A DNA stretch of 59,053 nucleotides from Bradyrhizobium oropedii (GCF_020889685.1 NZ_JACMYO010000026.1:1-59053); one strand, 5' to 3'; shown: positions 31,394-41,101, counted from the first letter of the stretch. A program made the numbers and translations. The notes: a model not told the origin generated them from the sequence alone.

Positions 31394-32752
31394 TCAAAAG
31401 ATGCCGCGCGCGCGCAGCGAGTGCGTGCCATAGGCGCGGGCGATCGCCGCATCGCTCGGGCAGGGCCAGCCTTCCTTCGCCGCGCGGGCGATCATCATGA
31501 AGACGCCTTGCATGTCCTCGGGCAGCAGGGCGGCACGCGGCGAGACATCCTGCCACACGTCGTCCACGGCCATGTCGGTGCCGAGCCCGGCGCGGGCGCG
31601 CGTCAGCATGCGGCGGAAATCGGTCAGCTCGGGCACCACGGCGCCGAGACCCTCGATGCGGCAGCGGACCACGAACTCCTGATAGAGCACGCCGATGGCG
31701 CGGAAGCCCGCGTCGGGCTCGGCGAGGATGGCGCGCAGGATGCGATCCAGCCGCTCACGCCGCTCGGCCAATTGCTCGGCGCTTGGCGGCGGCTCCGCGG
31801 TTTCAGGCTCCGGCTCCGGTGCTGGTGACTTGGCGGCCATCAATTGGCTGAGCAGGTCCGGCGCCGGCGCGCGGCGCGGCGGCCGCACGGTTTCGGGCGG
31901 CGGAGCTGCGAGGATGATGGCGCGTGCGTCCTCCAGGGCCGCTTCGGGCAGCGGCATCAGCCGCGGCGCCGCGTTGCGCGGTTGGGTGTCCGTTGGACCG
32001 ATGCGCAAGCCCAGCGGGCGGCGCGAGAGCGCGGGCCCCAGCGCCATGAATTGCCCGCGCTCGAGGTCGCGGAAGGCTTCCGCCTGGCGCCGCTCCATGC
32101 CGAGCAGGTCGGCGGCGCGCGCCATGTCGATATCGAGGAAGGTCCGGCCCATCAGGAAGTTCGACGCTTCGGCCGCGACATTCTTGGCGAGCTTCGCCAG
32201 CCGCTGGGTCGCGATGATCCCGGCAAGGCCGCGCTTGCGGCCGCGGCACATCAGATTGGTCATCGCGCCGAGCGAGAGCTTGCGCGCTTCGTCGGTGACC
32301 TCGCCTGCAACCGCCGGTGCGAACAGCTGCGCCTCGTCCACCACCACCAGCATCGGGTACCAGTGATCGCGCGGGACCTCGAACATTCCGCCGAGGAAAG
32401 CCGCCGCCCGCCGCATCTGGTTCTCGGCGTCGAGCCCTTCGAGATTGAGCACCGTGGAAACGCGGTGGATGCGCACGCGCTCGCCGGCGACCTGCAAACT
32501 GCGCTCGGTATGGTCCTCGGCATCGATCACGAGGTGGCCGAATCGCTCGGCCAGGGTGACGAAGTCACCCTCGGGATCGAGGATGGTCTGCTGCACCCAC
32601 GGGGCGCTCTGTTCCAAGAGCCGGCGCAGCAGATGCGATTTGCCGGAACCCGAATTGCCCTGCACCAGGAGGCGCGTGGCCAATAGCTCCTCGAGGTCGA
32701 TGGCCGCCGAAGTGCCGGCCGTCGTCTGTCCCATCTCGATCGCTACGGTCAT
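31394..32752 (-). CDS. HerA/DUF87-like ATP-binding protein with shifted C-terminus
   Basis: A 452-residue ATPase. Walker A is QGNSGSGKS, Walker B is LVVVDEAQLF, the R-finger/sensor region is MCRGRKRGLAGIIATQRLAK, and FLMGRTFLDIDMARAADLLG follows, as in HerA-type pumps that act on DNA or protein. The in-frame product stops at 31394 right after SLRARGIF. The next frame continues coherently (LLTYIEEQGLIVCQLDGTGR, then TVTLVELAWATAAADP) to a stop at 31239. The switch falls in a CG dinucleotide tract (31404-31416). Removing one CG restores a protein about 50 residues longer. ATG 32752 was chosen over TTG 32764. Confidence 0.82.
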   Translation of the reverse strand: MTVAIEMGQTTAGTSAAIDLEELLATRLLVQGNSGSGKSHLLRRLLEQSAPWVQQTILDPEGDFVTLAERFGHLVIDAEDHTERSLQVAGERVRIHRVSTVLNLEGLDAENQMRRAAAFLGGMFEVPRDHWYPMLVVVDEAQLFAPAVAGEVTDEARKLSLGAMTNLMCRGRKRGLAGIIATQRLAKLAKNVAAEASNFLMGRTFLDIDMARAADLLGMERRQAEAFRDLERGQFMALGPALSRRPLGLRIGPTDTQPRNAAPRLMPLPEAALEDARAIILAAPPPETVRPPRRAPAPDLLSQLMAAKSPAPEPEPETAEPPPSAEQLAERRERLDRILRAILAEPDAGFRAIGVLYQEFVVRCRIEGLGAVVPELTDFRRMLTRARAGLGTDMAVDDVWQDVSPRAALLPEDMQGVFMMIARAAKEGWPCPSDAAIARAYGTHSLRARGIF

Positions 32753-32966
32753 GTCCCGACTCAAATTGTCCTTGCGGAGACGCGGCTTAACAAGCCGATC
32801 GCGCCCCGTCGAGCGAACCGCGGCATCATCCCCAGGCAGGCCGCAGTGACAGGGATGTGAATGGCGCCGCCATTCTCATGCCGGATACCTCCATCCCGTT
32901 TGCCGGAGATGTCTCCTCGCGCAAACCTCGTCATAGTCCGCGCACAAAAGAAACATGCGAGGAAAC

Positions 32967-34256
32967 ATGACTGAGAGCATCGTTGATGCCGTTGCGCCGT
33001 CGGTCGCGGCGCCTGGTGCGGTGTCGCCGCGAAAAGTGTTTTGGGCGACCTGGTTCGGCTGGATGCTCGATGGCTTCGATTCCTCGATGTACGCCTACAT
33101 CCTGGTCAGCGCGCTGAGCGAGCTGTTGCCCGCCAGCGGCATCGAGCCGAGCAAGGCCAATATCGGCATCTATGGCGGCCTGCTGTTCTCGATCTTCATG
33201 CTCGGCTGGGCCTGCTCGATGGTCTGGGGCTGGGCCGCGGACCGTTATGGGCGGGTCCGGATCATGTGCTGGACGGTGCTGGTCTACTCGCTGTTCACCG
33301 CGTTGTGCGGGCTTGCAACCGGAATCGTGATGTTTGCCTTGTTTCGCTTCATTGCCGGCTTCGGCATTGGTGGCGAATGGGCCGCAGGCACGCCGCTGCT
33401 GCAGGAATCCGTGCCCGAGAATACCCGAGTGCGGCTCGCGGGATGGCTGCACACGGCAACGCCGACCGGGCTGTTCCTCGCCGCCGCCGTCACGCTCGCG
33501 ATCGGCAGCACGCTCGGCTGGCGCGGCATGTTCCTGCTCGGCATTCTGCCGGCGCTCCTGATTGCGTATCTGCGCAGCAACATTCCCGAGCCCGAGAGCA
33601 GCGCGCGGCGCGAGCCGCCTTCGGTCTCGGCGCTGTTTGCCGGCGATCAGGCGCGCACCACCTGGGCCGCCGCGCTGATGATGGCCTGCATCATCTTCGG
33701 CCTGTGGTCGTCGAACTTCTGGGCGCCCACCGTGATTGCAACCAAATTGGTTGCAGCGGGCGCGACGCCGGCGCATGCGCAGGAGATGGGCGCGGTGGCC
33801 GGCCTGATCACCAACGTCGGCACGCTGATCGGCTGCCTCCTTGTACCATCGCTCACCACTTGGCTCGGCAGCCGGCGCCGCACCGCGGTGCTGTTCTTCA
33901 TCGGCGGGCTGATCTCCGTCGTGGTCTGCTACGAAGTCGCGATCGAATGGCTCGATAATCTGACGCTGTTCATGGTGCTGCTGCCGGTGCTCGGCTTCTT
34001 CACCAACGGCGTGTTCGGCCTGTTCACGATCTGGCTGCCGGAGATGTTTCCGTCCACGCTGCGCGGAACTGGCTCCGGCTTCGCTTTCAGCATGGGCCGC
34101 GTGCTCGGCGCGGCCGGCCCGTCGCTGATCGGTGCGCTCGCCGCCCGCACCGGGAGCTTTCCGCTGGCGATCTCGATGCTGTCGCTGATCTATGTGATCG
34201 GCCTGCCGCTGATCAAGCTGGCGCCGGAGACCGCAGGAAAGCCGCTCGCGAAATAG
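32967..34256 (+). CDS. MFS transporter (sugar/aromatic-acid proton symporter type)
   Basis: A 429-residue twelve-helix major facilitator. The loop-2 motif is GWAADRYGRVRIM, and helix 4-5 has FRFIAGFGIGGEWAAGTPLL, as in the sialate/aromatic acid:H+ symporter group. ATG 32967 has GAGG 5 nt upstream; ATG 32955 in the same frame is the alternative. The substrate cannot be read; it is probably an organic acid. It is flanked by convergent AlaX and divergent HerA-like genes. Confidence 0.9.
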   Translation: MTESIVDAVAPSVAAPGAVSPRKVFWATWFGWMLDGFDSSMYAYILVSALSELLPASGIEPSKANIGIYGGLLFSIFMLGWACSMVWGWAADRYGRVRIMCWTVLVYSLFTALCGLATGIVMFALFRFIAGFGIGGEWAAGTPLLQESVPENTRVRLAGWLHTATPTGLFLAAAVTLAIGSTLGWRGMFLLGILPALLIAYLRSNIPEPESSARREPPSVSALFAGDQARTTWAAALMMACIIFGLWSSNFWAPTVIATKLVAAGATPAHAQEMGAVAGLITNVGTLIGCLLVPSLTTWLGSRRRTAVLFFIGGLISVVVCYEVAIEWLDNLTLFMVLLPVLGFFTNGVFGLFTIWLPEMFPSTLRGTGSGFAFSMGRVLGAAGPSLIGALAARTGSFPLAISMLSLIYVIGLPLIKLAPETAGKPLAK

Positions 34257-34283
34257 CGAACGCACACGACTTGCGTGGGCCGG

Positions 34284-34994
34284 TCAGATCGCGACCTTGA
34301 TCCTGCGGTTCTGGCGGCCCTTGTTGTCGATCTTGACGATCCGCGCGGGGCGGGACTGCCCGGTCGACGCCAGATGGGTGCCGCCGCAGGCCTGCCGGTC
34401 GAGACCGAGGATCTCGACGATCCGGACGAGGCCATCCTCGCCGACCGGCGGAGCGACGGCCTTGCTGCGAAACAAACCGGGAATAGCTTGCGCCTCGGCG
34501 TGCGGCATGAAGGCGGCACTCACCGCAAGGTCCTGCCGGATGATGTCGTTCAGCGGCGCCTCGAGCGCCCGCAGTGCCTCATTGTCGGCGCCGGGCAGAT
34601 CGAAATCGACGCGGAATGTGCCGTCGGCATTGAGTTGCGCGCCGGTCAGCAGCGCGCCGCCGAACTGCGTATAGACCAGCGCGTTGATGACATGGGCGAG
34701 CGTGTGCAGTTCGCACATCATCGCACGAAATGTCGGCTCGACTTCGAGCATGACCTTGCCGGAGATCAGGCTCTCGCCCGGGACCATGTGCCAGAGGCCG
34801 CGTTCGTCACGCTCAAGCCCGGTCACCGGCAGCTCGCCGCCGGACCATTTCAGAGTGCCACGATCGGCAAGCTGGCCGCCGCCGCCCGGAAAGAACGGCG
34901 AGTGTTCGAGCAGAATTGCTCCGGGCCGCGCGTCGATCGCGTCGGTTTCGAGCTGAAGGATGTCGGGATGGTCATGAGTGAAGGCGCGGGACAT
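34284..34994 (-). CDS. Alanyl-tRNA editing protein (AlaX-type)
   Basis: 236 residues resembling the editing domain of AlaRS. The FPGGGGQLADRG loop is followed by the zinc motif His97-x3-His101 (ELHTLAHVINALV) and the C-terminal CGGTHLASTG. It hydrolyses mischarged Ser-tRNA(Ala) or Gly-tRNA(Ala) in trans. The usual HTATHLL is HTLAHVI here. It is a single gene, convergent with the MFS transporter. Confidence 0.92.
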   Translation of the reverse strand: MSRAFTHDHPDILQLETDAIDARPGAILLEHSPFFPGGGGQLADRGTLKWSGGELPVTGLERDERGLWHMVPGESLISGKVMLEVEPTFRAMMCELHTLAHVINALVYTQFGGALLTGAQLNADGTFRVDFDLPGADNEALRALEAPLNDIIRQDLAVSAAFMPHAEAQAIPGLFRSKAVAPPVGEDGLVRIVEILGLDRQACGGTHLASTGQSRPARIVKIDNKGRQNRRIKVAI

Positions 34995-35044
34995 CCCAAC
35001 ACTCTAGCGCATGCGCATCACCGTTGACCATCTACGCCGGCCGG

Positions 35045-36217
35045 CTATTCCGCCGGCTTTGCGGCCACCGGCGCATCCGCAGCTACCGGTTTCTTTGCGG
35101 GCGCCTTGTCGACCTTCTTCGACCAGGAGCGGTAATAGGCGAGCAGGGTCATCAGCACGATGCCGACGAAACTGACCACGATCTGCATCCAGAGACTGCC
35201 GGAGACCTCGACCAGCACCACATGGGCGACCACGGCGAGGAAGACGCCCGAGCAGAACACCTCGAGCGACTGCTGGCCGCATTTGATGATCGGCTGGAAC
35301 ACCGGCCATTCATATCCGGGCCATTCGCGCGGCAGGAAGCGTGTGACGAAGAAGGCGAGGACCACGAAGTGCAGCACGCGATAGGGCGCGAGGTTGGTCT
35401 TGTCGTTCGGATTGAAGGCGTCATAGAGCCAGGGCGGCATCGCCTGACCCAGCTCCGGGAAGCGACCCGCCAGCGTCATCACCAGCGCGAACAACAGATA
35501 GGCGCCGCCGAGCCAAAGGAAGGTGCGCGAGCGGATGAAGTTGATCGACTCGCCTGCACCGCCGAGCGCGAACCAGCCGCCGAACACGAACAGGAACTGC
35601 CAGCAGAACGGATTGAAGTACCATGTGCCGGACGGATAGGCCGGCAGGTTCCAGCCGAAATGGCGTGCTGCCAGATACAGCAGGAACGAGGCCAGCAGCG
35701 TCAGATTGAGCTTCCGCAGCATCGCCCACAGCACCAGCGGATAGACCAGCATCAGCGCGATGTAGAGCGGGAGCACGTCCATGTTGACCGGCTTGAACGC
35801 CAGGATCAGGCCCTGATAGAGCGTCTCCGCCGGGTTCTGCATGAAGCCCGCGACGTTGAACTCGTTCTGCAGGTTTGGGTCGTGATAGCGCTGGGAGAGG
35901 TAGCCGATCTCGGCGATGTAGATCACGAACAGCAGGACATGCGCGACATAGATCTGCCAGGCCCGCTTGATCAGGCGGGTGGCGCCGATCACGGTGCCGC
36001 GCTCGAGCATCATGCGCGCATAGACGAAGGATGCGGTGTAGCCGGAGATGAACACGAACAGATCGGCCGCGTCGCTGAAGCCGAAATTCTTCTGCGTGAT
36101 CCAGTTCACCGCGTTGTTCGGGATGTGGTCGAGATAGATCGCCCAGTTGGCGAAGCCGCGCAGCAGGTCGAGCCGATAGTCGCGGCCACGCGGCGGCAGA
36201 ACAGCCTTGACGTCCAT
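35045..36217 (-). CDS. opgC: OpgC-domain membrane protein
   Basis: A 390-residue membrane protein with about ten helices. The N-terminus RDYRLDLLRGFANWAIYLDH is typical of OpgC/acyltransferase-3-like proteins (DxLRGxANWAIFxDHIP). It continues with FSDAADLFVFISGYTASFVY. The tail is Ala/Lys/Pro-rich (KAPAKKPVAADAPVAAKPAE). OpgC succinylates osmoregulated periplasmic glucans. In Bradyrhizobium these are cyclic beta-glucans important for hypo-osmotic adaptation and symbiosis, so modification of those is likely (inference). Confidence 0.9.
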   Translation of the reverse strand: MDVKAVLPPRGRDYRLDLLRGFANWAIYLDHIPNNAVNWITQKNFGFSDAADLFVFISGYTASFVYARMMLERGTVIGATRLIKRAWQIYVAHVLLFVIYIAEIGYLSQRYHDPNLQNEFNVAGFMQNPAETLYQGLILAFKPVNMDVLPLYIALMLVYPLVLWAMLRKLNLTLLASFLLYLAARHFGWNLPAYPSGTWYFNPFCWQFLFVFGGWFALGGAGESINFIRSRTFLWLGGAYLLFALVMTLAGRFPELGQAMPPWLYDAFNPNDKTNLAPYRVLHFVVLAFFVTRFLPREWPGYEWPVFQPIIKCGQQSLEVFCSGVFLAVVAHVVLVEVSGSLWMQIVVSFVGIVLMTLLAYYRSWSKKVDKAPAKKPVAADAPVAAKPAE

Positions 36218-36421
36218 CGGTTCGCTCCCATCCCCAGTGCCCGCGACTTCGGCCGCGGGGCGCCCACCACGTCATACTAGAACATGATTTCGACGGCTGT
36301 GTATCGGTTTCTGGGAAAGGATCACCTGAACCGCAGGGCACGCAACGACGATTTGGATCAAATCGTTCCGGCCGCGGACCATGCTCATTGTGGTCGGCCA
36401 TAACGCATACGTGGAGGCGGG

Positions 36422-37036
36422 TTAACGCTGAACGAACCCGTTGTGCAGCGTGGTGAACAGCGTCTTGCCCTTCTTCACCAGATCGTATTTGCGGCCGTAG
36501 AGCAACCAGACCGCGGTCAAGTGGCACATCCCGCCCATCATCAGCGACATCGCGGTGTAGGGATCGAGATTGCGGCGATAGGTGCCGGCGCGGCTTGCCT
36601 GCCTGATCAGTTGCACATAGCGCAGCGCGTATTTGTCGACGGCCTTCTTGATCCGCGGCTCGGCGGCAAGCACGCTCGGCCATATCTCCAGGAAGAACAC
36701 ACGGCCCCAGCTCGGGTTTTCCTTGATGTATTGGAAGTTGGTCAGGAAGATGATGCGCAGCTGTGCGACGGGGTCGCCGCCCCTGACGAGCAGCGGCTCG
36801 GTCTTCTGATACAGCGCTTCGAAATTGCCTTCGGGCACGTCGAGCACCAGCGCGCGCTTGTCCTCGAAATAATCATAGATGCTGGAGAGCGGTATCTTCG
36901 CCGCAGCGGCGACCTCGGTGAGCGAGGTGCCGTCGATGCCTCTCTCGCCAAACAGCTTGGTGGCCGCCGTGAGGATCTGCTCGCGCCGGTCGCGGCTGCG
37001 TTGTTGCTTGAGCTTGAGCGTCGTCCCCGAAGCCAC
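36422..37036 (-). CDS. TetR/AcrR-family transcriptional regulator
   Basis: 204 residues. The HTH reads RREQILTAATKLFGERGIDG, then TSLTEVAAAAKIPLSSIYDYFEDKRAL. The ligand domain includes RGGDPVAQLRIIFLTNFQYI. ATG 37036. It lies just downstream of an acyl-CoA dehydrogenase remnant on the same strand, so it may once have regulated fatty-acid genes. The present target is unknown. Confidence 0.92.
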   Translation of the reverse strand: MASGTTLKLKQQRSRDRREQILTAATKLFGERGIDGTSLTEVAAAAKIPLSSIYDYFEDKRALVLDVPEGNFEALYQKTEPLLVRGGDPVAQLRIIFLTNFQYIKENPSWGRVFFLEIWPSVLAAEPRIKKAVDKYALRYVQLIRQASRAGTYRRNLDPYTAMSLMMGGMCHLTAVWLLYGRKYDLVKKGKTLFTTLHNGFVQR

Positions 37037-37113
37037 TTGCTACTCCCATCCCGCAAAAACAGTAAGGCAGCGCGATCGGAACACAAGCGCTATTGCAGCG
37101 AGATACAGCGCCG

Positions 37114-37236
37114 TCAGGCCGGCGCGTTCCGCCGTTCATGGTTGCGGAACGCGTTGCGAGCGATGATCTGGCGCATGATCTCGGATGTGCCATCCAGAAT
37201 GCGGACCACCCGCGTTTCGCGCCAGATGCGGCGCCC
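37114..37236 (-). pseudogene. Acyl-CoA dehydrogenase C-terminal remnant
   Basis: The minus-strand frame reads RRIWRETRVVRILDGTSEIM, then RQIIARNAFRNHERRNAPA, to TGA at 37114. This is the standard last helix of acyl-CoA dehydrogenases (RVxRIxxGTSEIMRxIIAR). Upstream it is closed by a stop at 37237, and no catalytic domain remains. Confidence 0.85.
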
Positions 37237-37419
37237 TCATCCGGGAGATGTCAAGAATTCGGGCCCGCGCCGAAAAACCAGGCGGCGCCGGCCGTATGAC
37301 GCAACGCGCGCGAGATCGGCAGGGAGACCTTGCCAGCGGCGTTTCCGCCGCAAGTTTGTCCATTTCCTGCGCGATAAAACCACCAGTTGTGAGTAGATGG
37401 TTTGTCACTGGGGGAAGAA

Positions 37420-38517
37420 ATGGCGCTGCACTCGCTTCGATCCACCCGTTCCGCACGCACGATCGTCGGGCTCGCCGCAGCCCTCACGATCGGGCTGGCC
37501 TCACCGGTATCGGCACAACAGGCCTCCGGAACCGCGCTGGCCAAGGTGCTCCTGCTCGGCACCGGCGGCACCATCGCCGGTCAGGCTAACGCGCGCGCGG
37601 GCAATGCCTATGATTCAGGCAAGGTCAGCGCGGCGAACCTGATCGCGGCCATTCCGGGCATCGACAAGCTCGCCCAGATCTCGGCCGAGCAGATTTCGTC
37701 GATCGGCTCGCAGGACATGAACGACAAGGTCTGGTTCGACCTCGTCAAGCGCATCCGCGCGGCTATCGACAACAAGGAGGTCGACGGCGTCGTCATCACG
37801 CACGGCACCGACACGATGGAGGAGACCGCGTTCTTCCTGCAGAACGTGCTGGATACCGACATGCCGGTCGTGCTGGTCGGATCGATGCGGCCCTCGACCG
37901 CGATCGGCGCCGATGGTCCGGCCAATCTTTACGATGCGATGCGGGTCGCCTCGGCGCCGGAATCCCGCGGCCGCGGTGTGCTTGTGGTGCTCAACGACAC
38001 CATCCATGCGGCGCGCTGGGTGCAGAAGACCAATACCACCAGCGTCCAGACGTTCCGCTCGCCCGATGCCGGGCCGATCGGTTACGTCGACACCGGTTCG
38101 CTGCGCTTCCTGCAGCCGGCGGCACCGGTGAAAGCCGCCAAGCTGAAGCTGCCGGATGCGCCGCCCTTGCCGCGGGTCGACATCATCTATTCGCACGCCA
38201 ACATGGACGCCGCCGAGGTCGAGGATGCGGTCAAGCGCGGCGCCAAGGGCATCGTGCTGGCCGGCGTCGGCGACGGCAATTCATCTAAGGGCGCGATCGA
38301 TGCGCTGGCGGCCGCGGCGAAACAGGGCGTCGTGGTGCTGCGCTCGACCCGCGTCGGCTCGGGTTATGTGAACCGCAACGTCGAGGTCGAGGACGACAAG
38401 CTCGGCTTTGCGGTCTCGCTCGATCTCAATCCGCAGAAGGCCCGCGTGCTGCTCGAGCTCCTGATCGCCAACGGCGTGACCGAGTCCTCGGCGGTTCAAC
38501 AGGCGTTCGCGCGTTAG
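37420..38517 (+). CDS. ansB: Type II L-asparaginase, secreted
   Basis: A 365-residue periplasmic asparaginase. A leader (SARTIVGLAAALTIGLASPV, cleaved near SAQQA) precedes the catalytic motifs GTGGTIAG (first Thr) and VVITHGTDTMEETAFFL (second Thr, Asp). GSMRPSTAIGADGPANLYDAM and HANMD complete the family pattern. It converts asparagine to aspartate and ammonia. ATG 37420 was preferred to an in-frame TTG at 37402. Its stop overlaps the convergent sigma-factor gene by four bases. Confidence 0.94.
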   Translation: MALHSLRSTRSARTIVGLAAALTIGLASPVSAQQASGTALAKVLLLGTGGTIAGQANARAGNAYDSGKVSAANLIAAIPGIDKLAQISAEQISSIGSQDMNDKVWFDLVKRIRAAIDNKEVDGVVITHGTDTMEETAFFLQNVLDTDMPVVLVGSMRPSTAIGADGPANLYDAMRVASAPESRGRGVLVVLNDTIHAARWVQKTNTTSVQTFRSPDAGPIGYVDTGSLRFLQPAAPVKAAKLKLPDAPPLPRVDIIYSHANMDAAEVEDAVKRGAKGIVLAGVGDGNSSKGAIDALAAAAKQGVVVLRSTRVGSGYVNRNVEVEDDKLGFAVSLDLNPQKARVLLELLIANGVTESSAVQQAFAR

Positions 38518-39068
38518 ACCGTGAGTTCCGACGGGCCGCCCGCGGGTCTCGCCGCCGCTGGTTCCGCGGACGCTTGCGTTGTTCGCCGCGCCGCGAGCAG
38601 CAGGCCGCGGGCTTCCGCGATGCGCGACATCACGGTGGTGACGGGAACGCCGGTGACCTCGGCGATCTCCTTGTAGGACAGATCGATCATTTCGCGCAGC
38701 GCGATGACCTCACCGAGCGGCGCGGGCAGGTCGTCGACGAGTTGCCGGATTGTAGGCAGAGCGCGCCGGCCGGACTTTTCCTTGGTCCCGGCCTCGTCCG
38801 TCGGCGGGCCGCGGCGGCCGAGCATATCGCCAAGTTTTTCTTGGCAGACGGTTTTGAGGATCGCGAGCAGCCAAGGCCTGACGGCCGGACCGCGAACGCC
38901 GTCGAATTGGCGCAGCGCGCGCAAATAGCAGTCCTGCACGGCCTGTTCGGCGTCCACCTCGGTTCGCATCAGGATTTGGGCGAACGCATAGGCATCGTCG
39001 AGCCACGGTAGGGCCGCGTCACGAAACTGCTGCGCCGCTTTATTCCCGGCTTTCGCGCTTCGCATCAT
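38514..39068 (-). CDS. ECF-type RNA polymerase sigma factor
   Basis: A 184-residue ECF sigma factor from ATG 39068 (tandem ATG at 39065). Region 2: DAYAFAQILMRTEVDAEQAV followed by QDCYLRALRQFD and RPWLLAILKTVCQEKL. Region 4: PLGEVIALREMIDLSYKEIA, then EVTGVPVTTVMSRIAEARGL. There is no obvious anti-sigma gene beside it. It diverges from the AraC-family gene at 39254. The regulon is not readable. Confidence 0.9.
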   Translation of the reverse strand: MMRSAKAGNKAAQQFRDAALPWLDDAYAFAQILMRTEVDAEQAVQDCYLRALRQFDGVRGPAVRPWLLAILKTVCQEKLGDMLGRRGPPTDEAGTKEKSGRRALPTIRQLVDDLPAPLGEVIALREMIDLSYKEIAEVTGVPVTTVMSRIAEARGLLLAARRTTQASAEPAAARPAGGPSELTV

Positions 39069-39253
39069 AGGGTTGCATCTCGTGAATAGCTTTACCGTCA
39101 ATCGGCGGAGTGGTATCAGGCTCCCCGCCGGAGTCGTGGACCGTCGCGCCAAGCGTAGGGACAGGAACGACACGCGCACGACACATGCGCATATCGGGCA
39201 GCAGGTGATCGATCGTGCCAGCGTTGTGGTCGATCGGGCGTTCGGAGCGGATC

Positions 39254-40234
39254 ATGTCCGAGACACAGGTGCCCAACCGTTTCTCGATCTTCCATCGCGG
39301 GCTGGCGAAAGGGCCGGCCTATGAGGCGTGGCGCGAAGGCATTTGCCGCGGCTTCTGCCGGCTCGACGTCGGACCGACCGACGACAACCGCATCGATTGC
39401 CACAACGAATTCACGCTGCTGCACACGGTCGCGATCGCGACGCCGCGTGGCGGCTCTGCCCGCTTCGCCCGCACCCGCCCCCTTCTGAACGACGGCTGCG
39501 ACGATCTGGTCCTGGTCTTCGCGACCCGCGGCACAGTGCAGGTCACGCAAGGCAGCAAGGCGATCGAGATTACGCGCGGCCAGATGTGTCTCACCGAGAT
39601 GAACATCGTCGGCACTGCCGACCTCACCCAGTCCGGCAGCTTTACGACCACGCGGTTTCCGCGACGCCTCCTGCTTCAGGTCGCACCATCAGCGGAGACG
39701 CAACTGGCGCGCACGCTCGGCCGCGACCTTGCCTTGAGTGCGATGATCGAGCGCTATTCGGCGCTCTGCACCGATCTCGCCGGTGACCTGGACCTGCCGG
39801 GCCAGCAGGCGGCGGCGCATCACCTCGCCGATCTGGTCGGTCTCGTGCTCGGCAGCAGTGCCGAGCAGAAGGAGTTGGTTGCATGGGATGGCATCGCGAA
39901 GGCGCGGCTCGAGCTGATGAAGGCCGATGTCCTGAAGAATCTCGACAACGGCAAGCTGACGATCGAGGCCATCGCAAAGGCCAATGCGCTGAGCACGCGC
40001 CAGGCGCAACGCCTGTTCGCGTCCGAAGGCACCACGTTCTCGGAGTTCGTGCTGGAGCAGCGCCTGCTGATGGCGCGCCGGCTGCTGCTGCACGAGCAGG
40101 GCAGCGGCCGCAAGGTCAGCGACATCGCCTATACGGTAGGCTTCAACGACCTGTCCTATTTTCACCGCTCGTTCCGCCGGAGGTTCGGTATCGCGCCGGC
40201 GGAGATGCAGATGGAACTACGCCGCCGGCATTGA
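39254..40234 (+). CDS. AraC-family transcriptional regulator
   Basis: A 326-residue activator. The N-terminal AraC_binding_2-like sensor (FRLDVGPTDDNR through TRGQMCLTEMN) is followed by a C-terminal pair of HTHs (LTIEAIAKANALSTRQAQRL and GRKVSDIAYTVGFNDLSYFHRSFRRRFGIAPAE). ATG 39254 was preferred to an in-frame ATG at 39215. It is divergent from the ECF sigma gene. The effector is unknown. Confidence 0.93.
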   Translation: MSETQVPNRFSIFHRGLAKGPAYEAWREGICRGFCRLDVGPTDDNRIDCHNEFTLLHTVAIATPRGGSARFARTRPLLNDGCDDLVLVFATRGTVQVTQGSKAIEITRGQMCLTEMNIVGTADLTQSGSFTTTRFPRRLLLQVAPSAETQLARTLGRDLALSAMIERYSALCTDLAGDLDLPGQQAAAHHLADLVGLVLGSSAEQKELVAWDGIAKARLELMKADVLKNLDNGKLTIEAIAKANALSTRQAQRLFASEGTTFSEFVLEQRLLMARRLLLHEQGSGRKVSDIAYTVGFNDLSYFHRSFRRRFGIAPAEMQMELRRRH

Positions 40235-40294
40235 ACGCGTCCTGCTGCTGACGTAGAGCAGGGGTCTGGCTCCATCTTAAACACGTGTGTCTCC

Positions 40295-41101
40295 ATGCCT
40301 CTCTGGACCTGCGAACAATGCGGCGCGCAATTTCCTGAAACTGCGGCGCCGCCGCCGGCTTGCCCGATCTGCGAGGACGAGCGGCAATATGTGAACTGGA
40401 AGGGGCAGGCCTGGCTGACGCGCGAGGAGCTCGCGCAACGTCACCAACTGGTCTGGCGCGACGATCTCGGCCTGGTCGGGATCGCGCTCGAGCCGCCATT
40501 CGCGATCGGGCAACGCGCGCTGCTGGTGCCGGATCGCGGCGGCTGCGTGATGTGGGACTGCGTGCCGCTCGCAACAGTGGAGGCGATCGCGCATGTCAGA
40601 TCGCTCGGCGGGCTGAAGGCGATCGCGATCTCGCATCCGCATTACTATGGCGCGGTCGCAGACTGGAGCGCGGCGTTCGACGACGCGCCGGTCTATCTGC
40701 ACGGCGACGACGCGCAATGGGTGACGCGGCCCTGTCCGTCGATCGTGCCGTGGCAGGGTGACAGCCACCGCATCTCCGACGACGTCCTGCTGGTGCGCGG
40801 CGGCGGACATTTCGCCGGCGCTACCATGCTGCATTGGCGCAGGGGCGCCGACGGGCGCGGTGCGCTCTTGACCGGGGACATCGCGATGGTGGCGATGGAT
40901 CGCCGCTCGGTCAGCTTCATGTACTCCTATCCGAACTATATCCCGCTCAATGCTGCTGCGGTCCGTCGCGTCGCGCGGGCGGTCGCGCCGTTGGCTTTCG
41001 AGCGGATCTATGGCGCCTGGTGGGGCAAGAACATCGCCTCCGATGCCAAGGCGGCGTTCGATCGTTCGGTGCAGCGCTACATCACGGCGATCTCGGACTG
41101 A
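40295..41101 (+). CDS. Zinc-ribbon MBL-fold protein with non-canonical metal motif
   Basis: 268 residues. An N-terminal rubredoxin/zinc-ribbon C-x2-C...C-x2-C ([10 protein letters not shown], then ACPICED) is fused to an MBL fold. The usual HxHxDH is [12 protein letters not shown], so the Asp-His half is missing, although [13 protein letters not shown] and LLTGDIAMV remain. Catalysis may be altered or lost. It is co-directional with htpG. No substrate can be proposed. Confidence 0.85.
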   Translation: MPLWTCEQCGAQFPETAAPPPACPICEDERQYVNWKGQAWLTREELAQRHQLVWRDDLGLVGIALEPPFAIGQRALLVPDRGGCVMWDCVPLATVEAIAHVRSLGGLKAIAISHPHYYGAVADWSAAFDDAPVYLHGDDAQWVTRPCPSIVPWQGDSHRISDDVLLVRGGGHFAGATMLHWRRGADGRGALLTGDIAMVAMDRRSVSFMYSYPNYIPLNAAAVRRVARAVAPLAFERIYGAWWGKNIASDAKAAFDRSVQRYITAISD

